Positions 33,043-42,288 of a DNA stretch of 64,000 nt are shown here, piece by piece. Every line of letters begins with the position of its first letter. The stretch's first letter is position 1. This DNA comes from JBBIWA01 sp037439425 (lineage in GTDB: Bacteria; Acidobacteriota; Blastocatellia; RBC074): the NCBI GenBank assembly GCA_037439425.1, contig JBBIWA010000003.1, forward strand, positions 124,001 to 188,000, in the 5' to 3' direction. The notes below the pieces were generated by a model. That model saw nothing but the letters and a program-made list of their open reading frames with translations. It did no database searches and had not been told where the DNA came from. The position numbers and the translations under genes were made by a program.

Positions 33043-35730
33043 TCATTTCGCCTTCACTACCACCAGGGTCAAATCGTCGTGCTGCGGCACACCCTGGCAC
33101 CACTGGCGCACGCGCTCAACAATTAGCTGGCTCAACTCCTCAGCCGAAAGATCAGCATTATCAAGCACGACCTGCTTCAGCCGCTCTTCGCCAAACTCTT
33201 CGCCTGCGGGATTGAGCGCCTCGGTCACGCCATCGGTGAAAGCTACCAGCAGATCACCGCTCTGCAAAGGAAGGGTTTCGTGCTCATAAATCACTTCCTC
33301 CAGCATCCCAATGACCGGCCCACCCGCCATCAGCCGATGAATCGGCGCTTCACCTTCTCCCTTCTCTGCCCCAACGACCACCATCTGCTGGCCGTCTGCA
33401 CCTGCGCTCCCACTCTCTGAGCCGGCCAGGCTGCGAGCGACACTGGCGCGCAAGAGCATCGGCGGATTGTGGCCTGCGTTGACGTAAGTCAACTGGCGCG
33501 TTGCTTCATCGAACTGAGCATAGAAGAAGGTCGCATAGCTGCTAATGTCTGACGAACGGCAGAGCAACCGATTCATGATCGCCACCAGCTCAGTCAGTTG
33601 ACCGTTAGAAAGCGGCGCCTGGCTGCGTAGCGAAGCCTGCACGGTGGACATCAGGATGGCAGCCGAGATTCCTTTTCCCGAAACATCGGCTACAGCAATG
33701 CCAATCTGCCCTTCATCCAGCACGAGAAAGTCGTAGTAATCTCCGCCCACACCCCTCGCCGGCTGGCACACCCCAGCCAGTTCCAGAGAAGTCACTGCGG
33801 GCGGATGCCTGGGGAAGAGGCGTCGCTGGACCTGAGTGGCAATCTCCAATTCGTGCCGCAAGCGTTCTTCTTCTGCTCTGCGCTGCACTAGCCGGGCGTT
33901 TTCGATCGCGAAAGCCAGTTGCCAGGCGACCGCCATCAGCAGATGTTTGTCTTCGCGCGAAAAGGGCAAATCACCCAGACGTGGGCCCAGCGAGATGAAG
34001 CCCAGCAACCGGCCTTTGAGTTCAATCGGCAGCAACAGAGCAGACCGAATCTGCTGGAGTAGCTGACTCTCGCGGCGTCGCGCCTCCTGTCCCTGACCAT
34101 TGCTGGAAACTAATGCGCGCGTCCACGATTGGGGGTCCTCGAAATCCACCGTCAGCGGCTGCGGCGATTCGTGCAATCGCTCGATGATAAAAGCATCGCT
34201 CCCTAATCTCAGGTCTGGAGTCGAGGCGCTAGCGACACTACCGCCTTCAGTAGGCTGGCAGAAACTGACGCAGATGTATCGGGCCGAGGTCTCATCGTGC
34301 AAGAAGATCGCTACATTCTCAGTTTGCAGCGCTTCCTGGATCTTGGTGCTGACAAAAGCAAAGGTCTCTTGCCGCAGGTCGGGCACGATGCGCAGCGCCT
34401 GCCCTAACTCTGAAAGAATTTGCTGCGCATTATAGGCTTGGCGGAAGAAGCGGCGATCTATCACCGGGGCAATCAAGCGATAGTGGAGATAGCTGGTCAG
34501 ATTCCAGACCACCACCGCGATGATGGCTGAAATGATGCCAATCACCCAACCATTGGTAATCCGCAAGTAGGTGAAGATGCCGCCCAGCATAAAGGTCACA
34601 GCCCAAAAGACAGCAATCACTTCCAGCACCACCGAGCCCTGCGCCACAAACACGTAACGCACGCTACGACGCAGGATCAGTCTGACCGGGATCACCTGAT
34701 GGCGGACAATCGCGTAAGCAAACGAGAGCGGAAAGAGCGTGAAGGCGAGAAAAACTAGCAGCACCAACCATTGCAGCAGCGCCGGATTGCGCCGTGGCAA
34801 CTCAGAGAAGAGTGAAAGCCCTACCAGCAGAAAAGCTGGCAGAAAGCCAGCGATGCTGCCCGCCAGCACCACCCGCAGCTTCCGCCGCGATGATCTGCTG
34901 GCTTGCCGATAATTGACTACCAGCGACACCAGCCCGCCAACAATGTATGCCACCAACAATCCCCCCATGACCCGATTCAGCCATCCGGCATTGATCACCC
35001 CGGCTAGGTATCGCTGCGGCACTACATAAGGCAGGACCGACACCGGCAAGAAGAGGAGCAGATATGGCAGATAAAGATAACGCTCCAAATGAGGAAAGCG
35101 GCGCAGCAGGGGCGATGGTTCGGGAAAAATCAGGAAGAAATGAAAGAAGATCGGGAAAAATAAGGGCGCCATAAACCGCGCTATCATCATCAAGGTAACC
35201 AGCCAGGCGGGCAACCCCGTTAATATAGTCGGCAGCAAGGTGGGGAAGATGCCAAACATCAACGCTAGTAGCAGCGCCTGCTTATCATCTGGCCTGAGCA
35301 GGAAAACCGCCAGCCCGGTGATGAGAAAGCTGGCCATGATGATGAGCGTGACGGCATTGAGTCCCGTCAAGAAACTTGCCGACAAGGAGGCAGCGCGCAG
35401 TGTGAACTCGTAGCTCTGCCCTGCGCGCCGGACCTTGATGGTATAGAACTCGTGCGGCCTGATTTGCGAAATAATAGTTCTGGCTTGAAGAGGACTGTCA
35501 ATCTGCTCTCCATTGAGCGCTACGATCTCATCACCCAGGCGTAGCACTCCATCAGCCGGCCCCCCGGGCTCTACTTGGCTGATGATGAGCCGGCCGTCTT
35601 GCATCGCTGCTCCCCATCCCGGGGCGCCTTGATGAGAGAGCACAACAAAAGTCTGGTAGGTATCCACTCCAGCATACAGGTACATCAGCAGGAAGAAGAG
35701 ACTGCAGAGGAAGAGTTTTAATTGCCTAGA
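33043..35730 (-). CDS. membrane SpoIIE/RsbU-type PP2C phosphatase with PDZ and GAF domains
   Basis: About 895 residues from ATG 35730 (MSRQLKLFLCSLFFLLMYLY), which has a GGGAAA upstream; a GTG at 35784 would add 18 residues. Order: one membrane helix (1-25); a periplasmic PDZ-like domain (about 45-115, GRLIISQVEPGGPADGVLRLGD); a second helix, then six to seven more membrane helices (about 120-420); a GAF-like domain (about 440-610, ending LPFSREDKHLLMAVAWQLAFAIENARL); and a SpoIIE phosphatase (about 640-895: GVGGDYYDFLVLDEGQIGIAV, VSGKGISAAILMS, VNAGHNPP, LLVAFTDGVTEALN, DDLTLVVV). It would dephosphorylate an anti-sigma-factor antagonist or similar in response to an envelope signal. No STAS partner is in the window. 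Confidence 0.92.
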   Translation of the reverse strand, partial: SRQLKLFLCSLFFLLMYLYAGVDTYQTFVVLSHQGAPGWGAAMQDGRLIISQVEPGGPADGVLRLGDEIVALNGEQIDSPLQARTIISQIRPHEFYTIKVRRAGQSYEFTLRAASLSASFLTGLNAVTLIIMASFLITGLAVFLLRPDDKQALLLALMFGIFPTLLPTILTGLPAWLVTLMMIARFMAPLFFPIFFHFFLIFPEPSPLLRRFPHLERYLYLPYLLLFLPVSVLPYVVPQRYLAGVINAGWLNRVMGGLLVAYIVGGLVSLVVNYRQASRSSRRKLRVVLAGSIAGFLPAFLLVGLSLFSELPRRNPALLQWLVLLVFLAFTLFPLSFAYAIVRHQVIPVRLILRRSVRYVFVAQGSVVLEVIAVFWAVTFMLGGIFTYLRITNGWVIGIISAIIAVVVWNLTSYLHYRLIAPVIDRRFFRQAYNAQQILSELGQALRIVPDLRQETFAFVSTKIQEALQTENVAIFLHDETSARYICVSFCQPTEGGSVASASTPDLRLGSDAFIIERLHESPQPLTVDFEDPQSWTRALVSSNGQGQEARRRESQLLQQIRSALLLPIELKGRLLGFISLGPRLGDLPFSREDKHLLMAVAWQLAFAIENARLVQRRAEEERLRHELEIATQVQRRLFPRHPPAVTSLELAGVCQPARGVGGDYYDFLVLDEGQIGIAVADVSGKGISAAILMSTVQASLRSQAPLSNGQLTELVAIMNRLLCRSSDISSYATFFYAQFDEATRQLTYVNAGHNPPMLLRASVARSLAGSESGSAGADGQQMVVVGAEKGEGEAPIHRLMAGGPVIGMLEEVIYEHETLPLQSGDLLVAFTDGVTEALNPAGEEFGEERLKQVVLDNADLSAEELSQLIVERVRQWCQGVPQHDDLTLVVVKAK

Positions 35731-36462
35731 CATAAGCTTTCCCGAAAACCACATTCCCTTTCTCCGCTTAGCCAAGCTTAGCACTGAGCAATAGATAATT
35801 GCTACCCTGGGACCTTGATGAGAGTCGGAAGAAAGCCAGCCTCAATCTCTGGCGAGATCAAGTGCTGATTCAGCACTCCTCGCCTCAGCGATTCCCGCTT
35901 AGCCGGACACGGCTGTAAATAGTTGAATGAGACAAAAGAGTCTCTGCGCTTGAACCTCTGAGAGGTTCTGAAATAAGCGCGTGAGAGGTAACCAGTAAAG
36001 CGTTAAACTCCCACCCTCAGACCTCTCAAGAGTGTAACTGTGGAGTCTCAGCATAGCCACAAACGTGAATCTCCACGGCGCAAGGCCGTGGCCTCTTGAA
36101 TTGAGCGATACAATTCAAGCATCGCTTTGTCGCGCGTGAGTCGCCACAAGTTCGACCTTTCCGCAAAGATTGCGAAGAAGCGGCCCACGTTTCAATCAGC
36201 GGTACCGGAGCTGATCACGAGCAAGCAGGTCTAAGGTAGGCGGGGGCCGTTTGCTGCCGTTATAGCTATCTACGATATTCCGCGATCGGTGCGCTTTCTG
36301 ACTGATTGAGGCAGCTTCGGCAGCAGATTCGGGGCCCCTCGTTTCCCGCTTGAGCGGGAATTGCTGCCTCCTTCTCCTTTCCTCCCCCTCATGAGCAAAG
36401 GTTATGCTAGAATGACGCGCGACAAGATTCCGAATGATAATTGCAAAGAGAGGAGGATCCAA
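35731..36462. other. intergenic stretch with palindromes, no gene seen
   Basis: Contains the perfect palindrome GAACCTCTGAGAGGTTC at 35952-35968, and at 36074-36112 a CTCCACGGCGCAAGGCCGTGG hairpin (related to the one at 10267) with TTGAATTGAGCGATACAATTCAA after it. The 88-codon reverse frame at 36196-36462 is not supported. The last 20 bases are the leader of the small basic gene. Confidence 0.45.
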
Positions 36463-36642
36463 ATGGCTAAACGAAGCCCTGGAAAGAAGTCCGCGAAGAA
36501 ACCAGCTAAGCGGTCAGCAGTGACGGCTAGCAGCAAAAGTAAGTCTGCCAGTAAAGCGGTGAAGCGCCGCGTCGCAATCGAGCCGTCCTCGACCTTAGCT
36601 GATGATCTCGCGGCAATTCGGCGACGGCGCTTCGCCTTATGA
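36463..36642 (+). CDS. small lysine/alanine-rich basic protein (histone-H1-like)
   Basis: A 59-residue protein from ATG 36463, with a strong AGAGGAGGA ribosome site 5-6 bases upstream. It opens MAKRSPGKKSAKKPAKRSAV, continues with Lys/Ser/Ala/Arg, and ends in a less basic tail with DDLAAIRRRR. A longer frame from 36361 exists but its N-terminus would be antisense-like and it lacks a ribosome site. Such tails bind DNA non-specifically in Hc1/AlgP-type bacterial histone-H1-like proteins. A nucleoid or DNA-compaction role is an inference from composition only. Confidence 0.7.
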   Translation: MAKRSPGKKSAKKPAKRSAVTASSKSKSASKAVKRRVAIEPSSTLADDLAAIRRRRFAL

Positions 36643-36797
36643 TAGTTGTCAGTGATAACTCGATTGCGCTGATTTGATAAATCGCAGACCGACGCGTCAG
36701 GGCAGAGAGGCAAAAGTGACAAGTGAGCGGCTGGCTCTGAATCGGAGTGGCGGCTCTCTGGTCGTGAAGTTTAATGGCCTGGCTGCGACGCGCGGGC

Positions 36798-36830
36798 AAT
36801 AAAATAGGGGTGGTCAACCACCCCTACTCC
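36798..36830 (-). terminator. intrinsic terminator
   Basis: On the reverse strand GTAGGGGTGGT pairs with ACCACCCCTA around a 2-base loop (forward 36805-36826), followed by TTTTATTG. This is a good intrinsic terminator for the tiny reverse-strand gene that ends at 36879. Confidence 0.75.
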
Positions 36831-36878
36831 AATCTTTCGGATCAGATGTAGATGCCTGCTATGGGCATGCCACATCCG

Positions 36879-36980
36879 TTACTTGGCCTTCTTCTTGGCC
36901 GCGGCTTTCTTGGCCGGAGCTTTCTTGGCTGCGGCTTTCTTAGCCGATGTTTTCTTGGCTGCAGCTTTCTTGGCTGGCAT
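36879..36980 (-). CDS. 33-residue polylysine/alanine protein (histone-H1-like)
   Basis: ATG at 36980 follows AAAGGAGAG at the right distance. The product is MPAKKAAAKKTSAKKAAAKK then APAKKAAAKKKAK: almost only KKAAA/KKAPA repeats, as in bacterial H1-like (Hc1, AlgP) tails. A longer frame starting at 37157 is not supported because this start has the ribosome site. It is convergent with the other basic protein at 36463, and a terminator follows at 36798-36830. A DNA-binding role is likely by composition. Confidence 0.75.
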   Translation of the reverse strand: MPAKKAAAKKTSAKKAAAKKAPAKKAAAKKKAK

Positions 36981-37622
36981 AAGTCTCTCCTTTCTCTCTT
37001 GGTGGCCTAGCCACAAGATAAAGTGGCTTTTTAGTTCTTGTGGTCTAGAGCTATTAACATACAATATGTAGCTTATAAACTTCTTCCCGATGCGTGTCAA
37101 GAATTTTTTGCGCTCAGCTCGCACAGTCACCCACCGAAGTTGTGGCCTGTATTTCAATCTCCTGCCTTACTGACTCGCTTCACTCTCAGATAATGCGGTC
37201 TCCTCTTTCTGTACCGGAGCGCTGCTTATGGCATGAAGGGCTTCTTCAAAGAGGCGAGAGCTTGGAAGCTGGGTGCGGGAACGCCATCTCCCAAAGGCTA
37301 AATCCTCGAACGGATATTTCTCCAGCATCGAGAGAAGGAAGCCTATGATGGCTGAACTCTGAACGAAAGTGGTGAGCAAGTCAGAAGGTGCGCAGCCTAG
37401 TCCGACCGCCAATATCAGCGATGCGGCCTGAGAGCCGCCCTGAAGCTCTTCTCGACCACTTGGTGAAAGGCAAAGGTGCAGAGCCGCTCAGCTAGCAGAG
37501 GAGCCAGCAGTGAAACTGCCCCAAGGGAGTTGTAAATTGCGGACTGCGGATGGAGAGAGAGGCCAAGCTTATCCCTCTCATTTGCCATCTGCAATCCGCA
37601 ACTGATGCGTAGCAGTAGCCCT
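36981..37622. other. intergenic stretch, no gene accepted
   Basis: AT-rich leader of the 33-residue gene at 36990-37080, then a reverse-strand frame at 37167-37412 (opening MAVGLGCAPSDLLTTFVQSS) without ribosome site or recognisable family, left uncalled. Short 7-bp-repeat remnants (TTGCGGACTGCGGAT at 37534, GCAATCCGCAACTG at 37590) flank a short inverted segment. Confidence 0.4.
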
Positions 37623-38375
37623 TTACTTATCCGTCCGCTTCTTGGCAGACCAGGTGCCAGCAAATCCGCCCGCTTCCCATTTGCCCCCCATCTCGCTGCT
37701 GGATATTTTGCCTGGCAACTCGAAGGGATTGCCCTGGAAGGTAGCTGAGAGTGTGACCGCTTCACCATCAACCTTGATTCCTACAATGTTGAGGTCGCCA
37801 GCATCTTTCACCTCAGTGATCAGCTTATCGCCGTCGCGCTTGATAATCAGCACAAACGGCAGGGTGCCTTGCCCATCTGCAGTCACTTGAGCATCGTAGG
37901 TGCCTTCGAGCGCTGTCAGCGAAGCAGTGCTTGTGTTGGGCAAGGGCGCAGATATCTTCTCAGCCACAGCTGTTGTTGTCTCCTTCTTCGTTCCGCTCCA
38001 GGTGCCGGTCGCATCACCCGCGGTCCAGTTTCCGGCCAGCCTGTTGGCTTCGAACTTACCGGTGATTGTCACTTCGGTGCCGCCCGTATCAGCTAGGATG
38101 GTTACTTTGTTGTCCGCATCCACCGCCACGCTTTTGACGGTCAACGGCACAGGAGAATCCTTCACTTCACCAATCCACTTGTCGCCTTCTCGCTTGAGCA
38201 TCATCAAGAAGATGATAGTCCCAAGATCATTGCCTTTAGCTTCTACGCTGTAGGTGCCTTCCACTGGATGTGGTGCTCCCTCCTGGGGGGCAGCTAGGGC
38301 TGCCACAGCCAGCATTAAGATCCAAACCGCGACCAGCACTAAATTGGCCAGCTTTATCATTATCTGGTTTGTCAT
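37623..38375 (-). CDS. exported protein with two related beta-domains
   Basis: A 250-residue protein with ATG 38375 after AAGGAGAA. A signal peptide ends near AALAAPQEG (VWILMLAVAALA core). The mature part holds two copies of a roughly 95-residue beta-rich unit: first EGTYSVEAKGNDLGTIIFLM...GDKWIGEVKDSP...GTWSGTKK, then EGTYDAQVTADGQGTLPFVL...GDKLITEVKDAG...GTWSAKKR. The shared skeleton is EGTY...KREGDK..EVKD...GxWEAGxxxGTWS, recalling lipocalin-like or calycin-type single sheets found in other exported acidobacterial proteins. No catalytic residues are apparent. It is a single gene; the function is unknown. Confidence 0.82.
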   Translation of the reverse strand: MTNQIMIKLANLVLVAVWILMLAVAALAAPQEGAPHPVEGTYSVEAKGNDLGTIIFLMMLKREGDKWIGEVKDSPVPLTVKSVAVDADNKVTILADTGGTEVTITGKFEANRLAGNWTAGDATGTWSGTKKETTTAVAEKISAPLPNTSTASLTALEGTYDAQVTADGQGTLPFVLIIKRDGDKLITEVKDAGDLNIVGIKVDGEAVTLSATFQGNPFELPGKISSSEMGGKWEAGGFAGTWSAKKRTDK

Positions 38376-38799
38376 ATTCTCAATTCTCCTTCGGTCGTAT
38401 TTGAGTCTCGGGATGAGACCGCTAAGAATGGAAAATAGTGACTAACATCAACTACTCCTCCTCAATTACAATCTACCGCTTGGGCCTGTACGCCGACAGA
38501 TAATAGGAAGTTCGGCCTAACTTTTATCAATACTCGCTCTTGGCTTGGCGAGCCACAACGAGCAGTTAGATGTGGAGCCACAAATGCCCAATTGGGCTAT
38601 TAGCATAGAGCAACAGAGCGCACTAGACAAGGAGGCCAGGATTCGGCGCTGGCAAGTCCCAGCTATCAGTTCGAAGCAGGCTCGTCTGCCAGCCATCTCC
38701 CCACAAGCTGCAATTTCTTCTGGCTCTCCTGCTGCAACAGCTTTATAATCTCGTTTCCTTTCCGCCCCCGCCACAGTCCCAGAGCTTTCAAGGGCAGGT
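38376..38799. other. intergenic stretch, no gene seen
   Basis: Divergent upstream region between the exported two-domain protein and the hemolysin III gene. Frames of 67-111 codons on both strands lack ribosome sites and family features. No repeat of note. Confidence 0.4.
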
Positions 38800-39456
38800 A
38801 TGTTGATCGTTGAAGAACGAACCTCGATTGAAGAGATTGCCAATAGCCTCACTCACGGTTGCGGATTGGTTTTGAGCCTAATAGGTCTGGCTGTGCTGAT
38901 GGTGCTGGCCATCACGCGCGGCAATGGCTGGCATATAGCAGGTTGCGGTGTTTATGGCAGCACACTGGTGATTTTGTATCTGGCTTCCACGCTCTACCAC
39001 AGTGCTCGTTCGAGACGCACCAGGCACTTGCTCAGGATCATTGACCAGATCGCCATTTACCTCTTCATAGCTGGCACCTACACTCCGTTCACCCTGGTCA
39101 ACCTGAGAGGAGGCTGGGGCTGGGCTCTCCTCGGGCTGGTCTGGGCTCTGGCCATTTTCGGCATTCTCTTCAAGCTTCTCTTTGTGAACAGATTTCAGGC
39201 AGCTTCGATAACCATCTATTTGCTGATGGGCTGGCTCGCGGTCATTGCTATCAAACCTATCCTGAGTCTGATTCCTCCGGGCGGGTTGGCCTGGATTCTG
39301 GGGGGTGGGGCAGCATATACCGTGGGAGCTCTCTTTTTTGCCTGGGAGCGGCTTCCGTTCAATCACACAATCTGGCATCTCTTTGTTCTGGCCGGTAGTA
39401 TCTGTCACTACTTTGCGGTACTCTTTTATGTGTTGCCGCCTCAGCGCGTGGCGTAG
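38800..39456 (+). CDS. hemolysin III family (YqfA/PAQR-like) membrane protein
   Basis: A 218-residue protein with seven predicted membrane helices. It begins MLIVEERTSIEEIANSLTHG; the EE.ANs.THG segment, the SxxYHS-like STLYHSARSRRTRHLLRIID (helix 3 region) and the FAWERLPFNHTIWHLFVLAGSICHY segment with HxxWHxxV-type metal-binding His residues are the family signature. These proteins are zinc-containing membrane proteins related to adiponectin receptors. A hemolytic activity was reported for one Bacillus member but is not assumed here. It is convergent with mutS. Confidence 0.92.
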   Translation: MLIVEERTSIEEIANSLTHGCGLVLSLIGLAVLMVLAITRGNGWHIAGCGVYGSTLVILYLASTLYHSARSRRTRHLLRIIDQIAIYLFIAGTYTPFTLVNLRGGWGWALLGLVWALAIFGILFKLLFVNRFQAASITIYLLMGWLAVIAIKPILSLIPPGGLAWILGGGAAYTVGALFFAWERLPFNHTIWHLFVLAGSICHYFAVLFYVLPPQRVA

Positions 39457-39497
39457 ATTTCATTGAGTGCAGTCCTAGATTCAATTGAAAGTATGGT

Positions 39498-42077
39498 CTA
39501 GTGGCGATTGCCCACCTCTTGCCCCAACCTTTCCAGTTGCTTCGCCTGCCGCTGCAAATCATAGAGCCTGGTCAACGCTTCAAGCGGGCTTAGTTCGTTA
39601 AGGTCAATGCTGGTGAGCGTTTTGAGCAGCTCAGCCACCGCAGCCGTCATCCCCCTGCCCTCGCCCTTATCCTCTCTCGCCTGATCGTGGCTGTGCGCGG
39701 TGCGAGATTCATCGAGCAGTTGCTGCGCGCGGTGGATCACCGGTTTGGGCAAGCCAGCAATCTGTGCGACGTAAACTCCAAAACTCTTTTCAGCTCGTCC
39801 CGGCTCGACCCGATGCAGATACTCTACTTGCCCTTTCCACTCGCGCACGGTGAGATGGAAATTGCGCACGCGCGGCAGGTAATCAGCACAATCGGTCAAT
39901 TCGTGGTAGTGCGTCGCAAAGAGGGTCTTGGTGCCCAGCCGCGGCTGGTTGTGCAGATATTCGACAATTGAACGCGCGATAGAAAGACCATCTGCCGTGG
40001 AGGTGCCGCGCCCGATCTCATCCAGCAAGATCAGGCTGCGGGGCGTCGCGTGGTGCAGGATGTGCGCCGTCTCGATCATCTCCACCATAAAGCTCGAATG
40101 GCCGCGCAGCGTATAGTCGTGCAAGCCCACGCGCGTGAAGATGCGATCAACTATTCCCAGGCGCGCCGCCCCAGCCGGCACGAAGCTGCCGATTTGAGCC
40201 AGTAAACAGATTAATGCGACCTGTCGCAGGTAGACCGATTTGCCCGCCATGTTCGGCGCCGTGAGCAGAATGATCTGCGCGTCACGATTCGAAAGATAAG
40301 TATCGTTCGGCACGAATTTGCGCCCTGCCAGCCGTTGTTCAATCATCGGGTGACGTCCCTTGAGGATGACGATCTCCTGGCCCTCATTGAGTTCAGGCCG
40401 CACATAACCGAAGCGCGCAGCGCATTCGGCCAGCGCCGCGTAAAGATCTAGTTGCGCCAGACCCTGGGCGACACGGCCGAGGCGTTCGTGATGGCGGCTG
40501 AGCTCGTCGCAGACCTGGCGATAAAGATTGATCTCCAGTTCCAAGATGCGCTCGCGCGCATTAGCAATCAGCGATTCGTGCTCTTTCAGTTCGAGCGTGA
40601 AGAAACGCTCGGCATTCACAAGCGTCTGTTTGCGTATGTAGTCGCTCGGAGCCAGTTTCAGGTTGGGTTTGGTGATCTCGATATAGTAGCCGAAGACTTT
40701 GTTGTAACCGACCTTGAGCGAACGGATACCCGTGCGCTCGCGCTCGCGCGCCTCGAACTTGGCGAGAAAGTCACGCCCGCTGTTGAGCACATCACGCAAC
40801 TGATCAAGCTCCGGCGAAAATCCTGTGCGGATAATGCCGCCACGCTCAAAATCTGACGGTGGACGCTCAGTGATGGCACGACTCACATAGTCAGTCAGAT
40901 CCTGACAATCCTCTAGTGGCGCTATCAGTTCTTTTGGCGCGCGGTGTTTTTCGAGTGTTGAGCGGAGCTGGGGAAGAGCTTGCAGGCTGCGTGCCAGCGC
41001 AACCACTTCGAAAGGTACAGCTAGACGGCGCCGGATGCGCCCGAACAATCGCTCGATATCAAGCACCTCACCGAGCAAAAGGCGCACTTGCTGGCGTGCT
41101 GCTGCGCGCTGATAAAACCAATCAACCGTCTCCTGCCGCCCCTGCAACTCATTGACTTCAAGCAAAGGGCGGCGCAGCCAGCGCCGCAACAAACGCCCAC
41201 CCAGCGGGGTGACGGTCAGGTCTATGGTTGACACCAGTGAGCCTGTTGGCGCGCCACCCGTGAAATCCCAGCTCTGAAACAGCTCTAGATTGCGGATCGT
41301 CTGCGGATCGAGCTGCATGAATTTCTCAATCGTGTAGCTCTGCAGCCGCGTTAAATTGGCCAGCGCATCAGGCTGAGTATCGCGCAAGTAGGCGATGATG
41401 GCCCCCGCAGCCCGTACCGCCAGCGGGCGATCTCCGCAACCGTAAGCGGCCAGCGAGGCTACCCCAAAATGACTCAGCAAACAGCGCTGCGCCTCCTCCG
41501 CTTCTACCTCTTCGTCAGCCAGTCGTGTGAGAGCGCATACCTCGATAGGCGGCACCTCAAGACTGCGCGGCAGCAGCAGCTCGGCCGGCGCCAGCCGTTC
41601 GAGTTCGGCGATAGCTTGAGCGCGTTCCAGCTCGGTGACGGCAAATTCACCAGTCGAAACATCCGCATAAGCCAGGCCTGCCATCCGCTCTTCCACGACC
41701 AGACTCGCCAGGTAGTTATTTGCGCGCCCTTCGAGCAAGCCCGGCTCGATGACCGTGCCCGGAGTGATGATGCGTGTGACCTCGCGTTCTACCAGTCCTT
41801 TACCGGGCGGGGTCACCTGATCACATACCGCGACCTTGTAGCCCCGGTTGATGAGCTTGGCCAGATGGCTCTCGAGTGAACGCACCGGGATGCCAGCCAG
41901 TGGATGGACGTCACCTTTGCCAAACCACTTGCGCGTCAACGCCACGCCCAGTTCACGCGCCAGGATCTTGGCGTCTTCATCAAATGTCTCGTAGAAGTCG
42001 CCAATCTGAAAGAGCAAGATCATGCCCGGATAGCGGCTTTTGATCTCCAGATACTGGCGGCGTAGAGGAGTGGTCAT
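39498..42077 (-). CDS. mutS: DNA mismatch-repair protein MutS
   Basis: An 859-residue MutS1. The mismatch-recognition motif FYE lies in IGDFYETFDEDA (25-36). The connector, lever and clamp regions follow. The ATPase has Walker A APNMAGKSVYLRQ (about residue 612), Walker B LILLDEIGRGTSTADG and the STxTxM-like RGHSSFMVEM. It recognises base mismatches and short loops and recruits MutL, which is not in the window. The TAG at 39498 is a normal stop. The start at ATG 42077 opens MTTPLRRQYLEIKSRYPGMI, as in other MutS proteins without a long leader. The gene is divergent from the cation antiporter. Confidence 0.97.
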   Translation of the reverse strand: MTTPLRRQYLEIKSRYPGMILLFQIGDFYETFDEDAKILARELGVALTRKWFGKGDVHPLAGIPVRSLESHLAKLINRGYKVAVCDQVTPPGKGLVEREVTRIITPGTVIEPGLLEGRANNYLASLVVEERMAGLAYADVSTGEFAVTELERAQAIAELERLAPAELLLPRSLEVPPIEVCALTRLADEEVEAEEAQRCLLSHFGVASLAAYGCGDRPLAVRAAGAIIAYLRDTQPDALANLTRLQSYTIEKFMQLDPQTIRNLELFQSWDFTGGAPTGSLVSTIDLTVTPLGGRLLRRWLRRPLLEVNELQGRQETVDWFYQRAAARQQVRLLLGEVLDIERLFGRIRRRLAVPFEVVALARSLQALPQLRSTLEKHRAPKELIAPLEDCQDLTDYVSRAITERPPSDFERGGIIRTGFSPELDQLRDVLNSGRDFLAKFEARERERTGIRSLKVGYNKVFGYYIEITKPNLKLAPSDYIRKQTLVNAERFFTLELKEHESLIANARERILELEINLYRQVCDELSRHHERLGRVAQGLAQLDLYAALAECAARFGYVRPELNEGQEIVILKGRHPMIEQRLAGRKFVPNDTYLSNRDAQIILLTAPNMAGKSVYLRQVALICLLAQIGSFVPAGAARLGIVDRIFTRVGLHDYTLRGHSSFMVEMIETAHILHHATPRSLILLDEIGRGTSTADGLSIARSIVEYLHNQPRLGTKTLFATHYHELTDCADYLPRVRNFHLTVREWKGQVEYLHRVEPGRAEKSFGVYVAQIAGLPKPVIHRAQQLLDESRTAHSHDQAREDKGEGRGMTAAVAELLKTLTSIDLNELSPLEALTRLYDLQRQAKQLERLGQEVGNRH

Positions 42078-42288
42078 AACGACGCAGCGGACCCTTAAGC
42101 GATCGACTCGGTTAGGTTACCAAAGCTAAATCAACCCAGGCAAGATTGGGATACCGCAAGTAGGAAGATTTACTCAACCGGCTGGCTTCCTTATAATTTG
42201 CGCCGTCTCTACTCTTCAATGAAAGGAGATAGGTCTCTGAGATAGGCAAGCCGTGAGCGCCCATTTTACCTGACTCCCAATCACCCGT

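Noticed and set aside
36361..36462. Upstream extension of the 59-residue basic protein
   Set aside because: The ribosome site is placed for the ATG at 36463; the extension has a different composition.
37167..37412. 81-codon reverse frame upstream of the exported two-domain protein
   Set aside because: No ribosome site or recognisable motif; could be decayed but not supportable.
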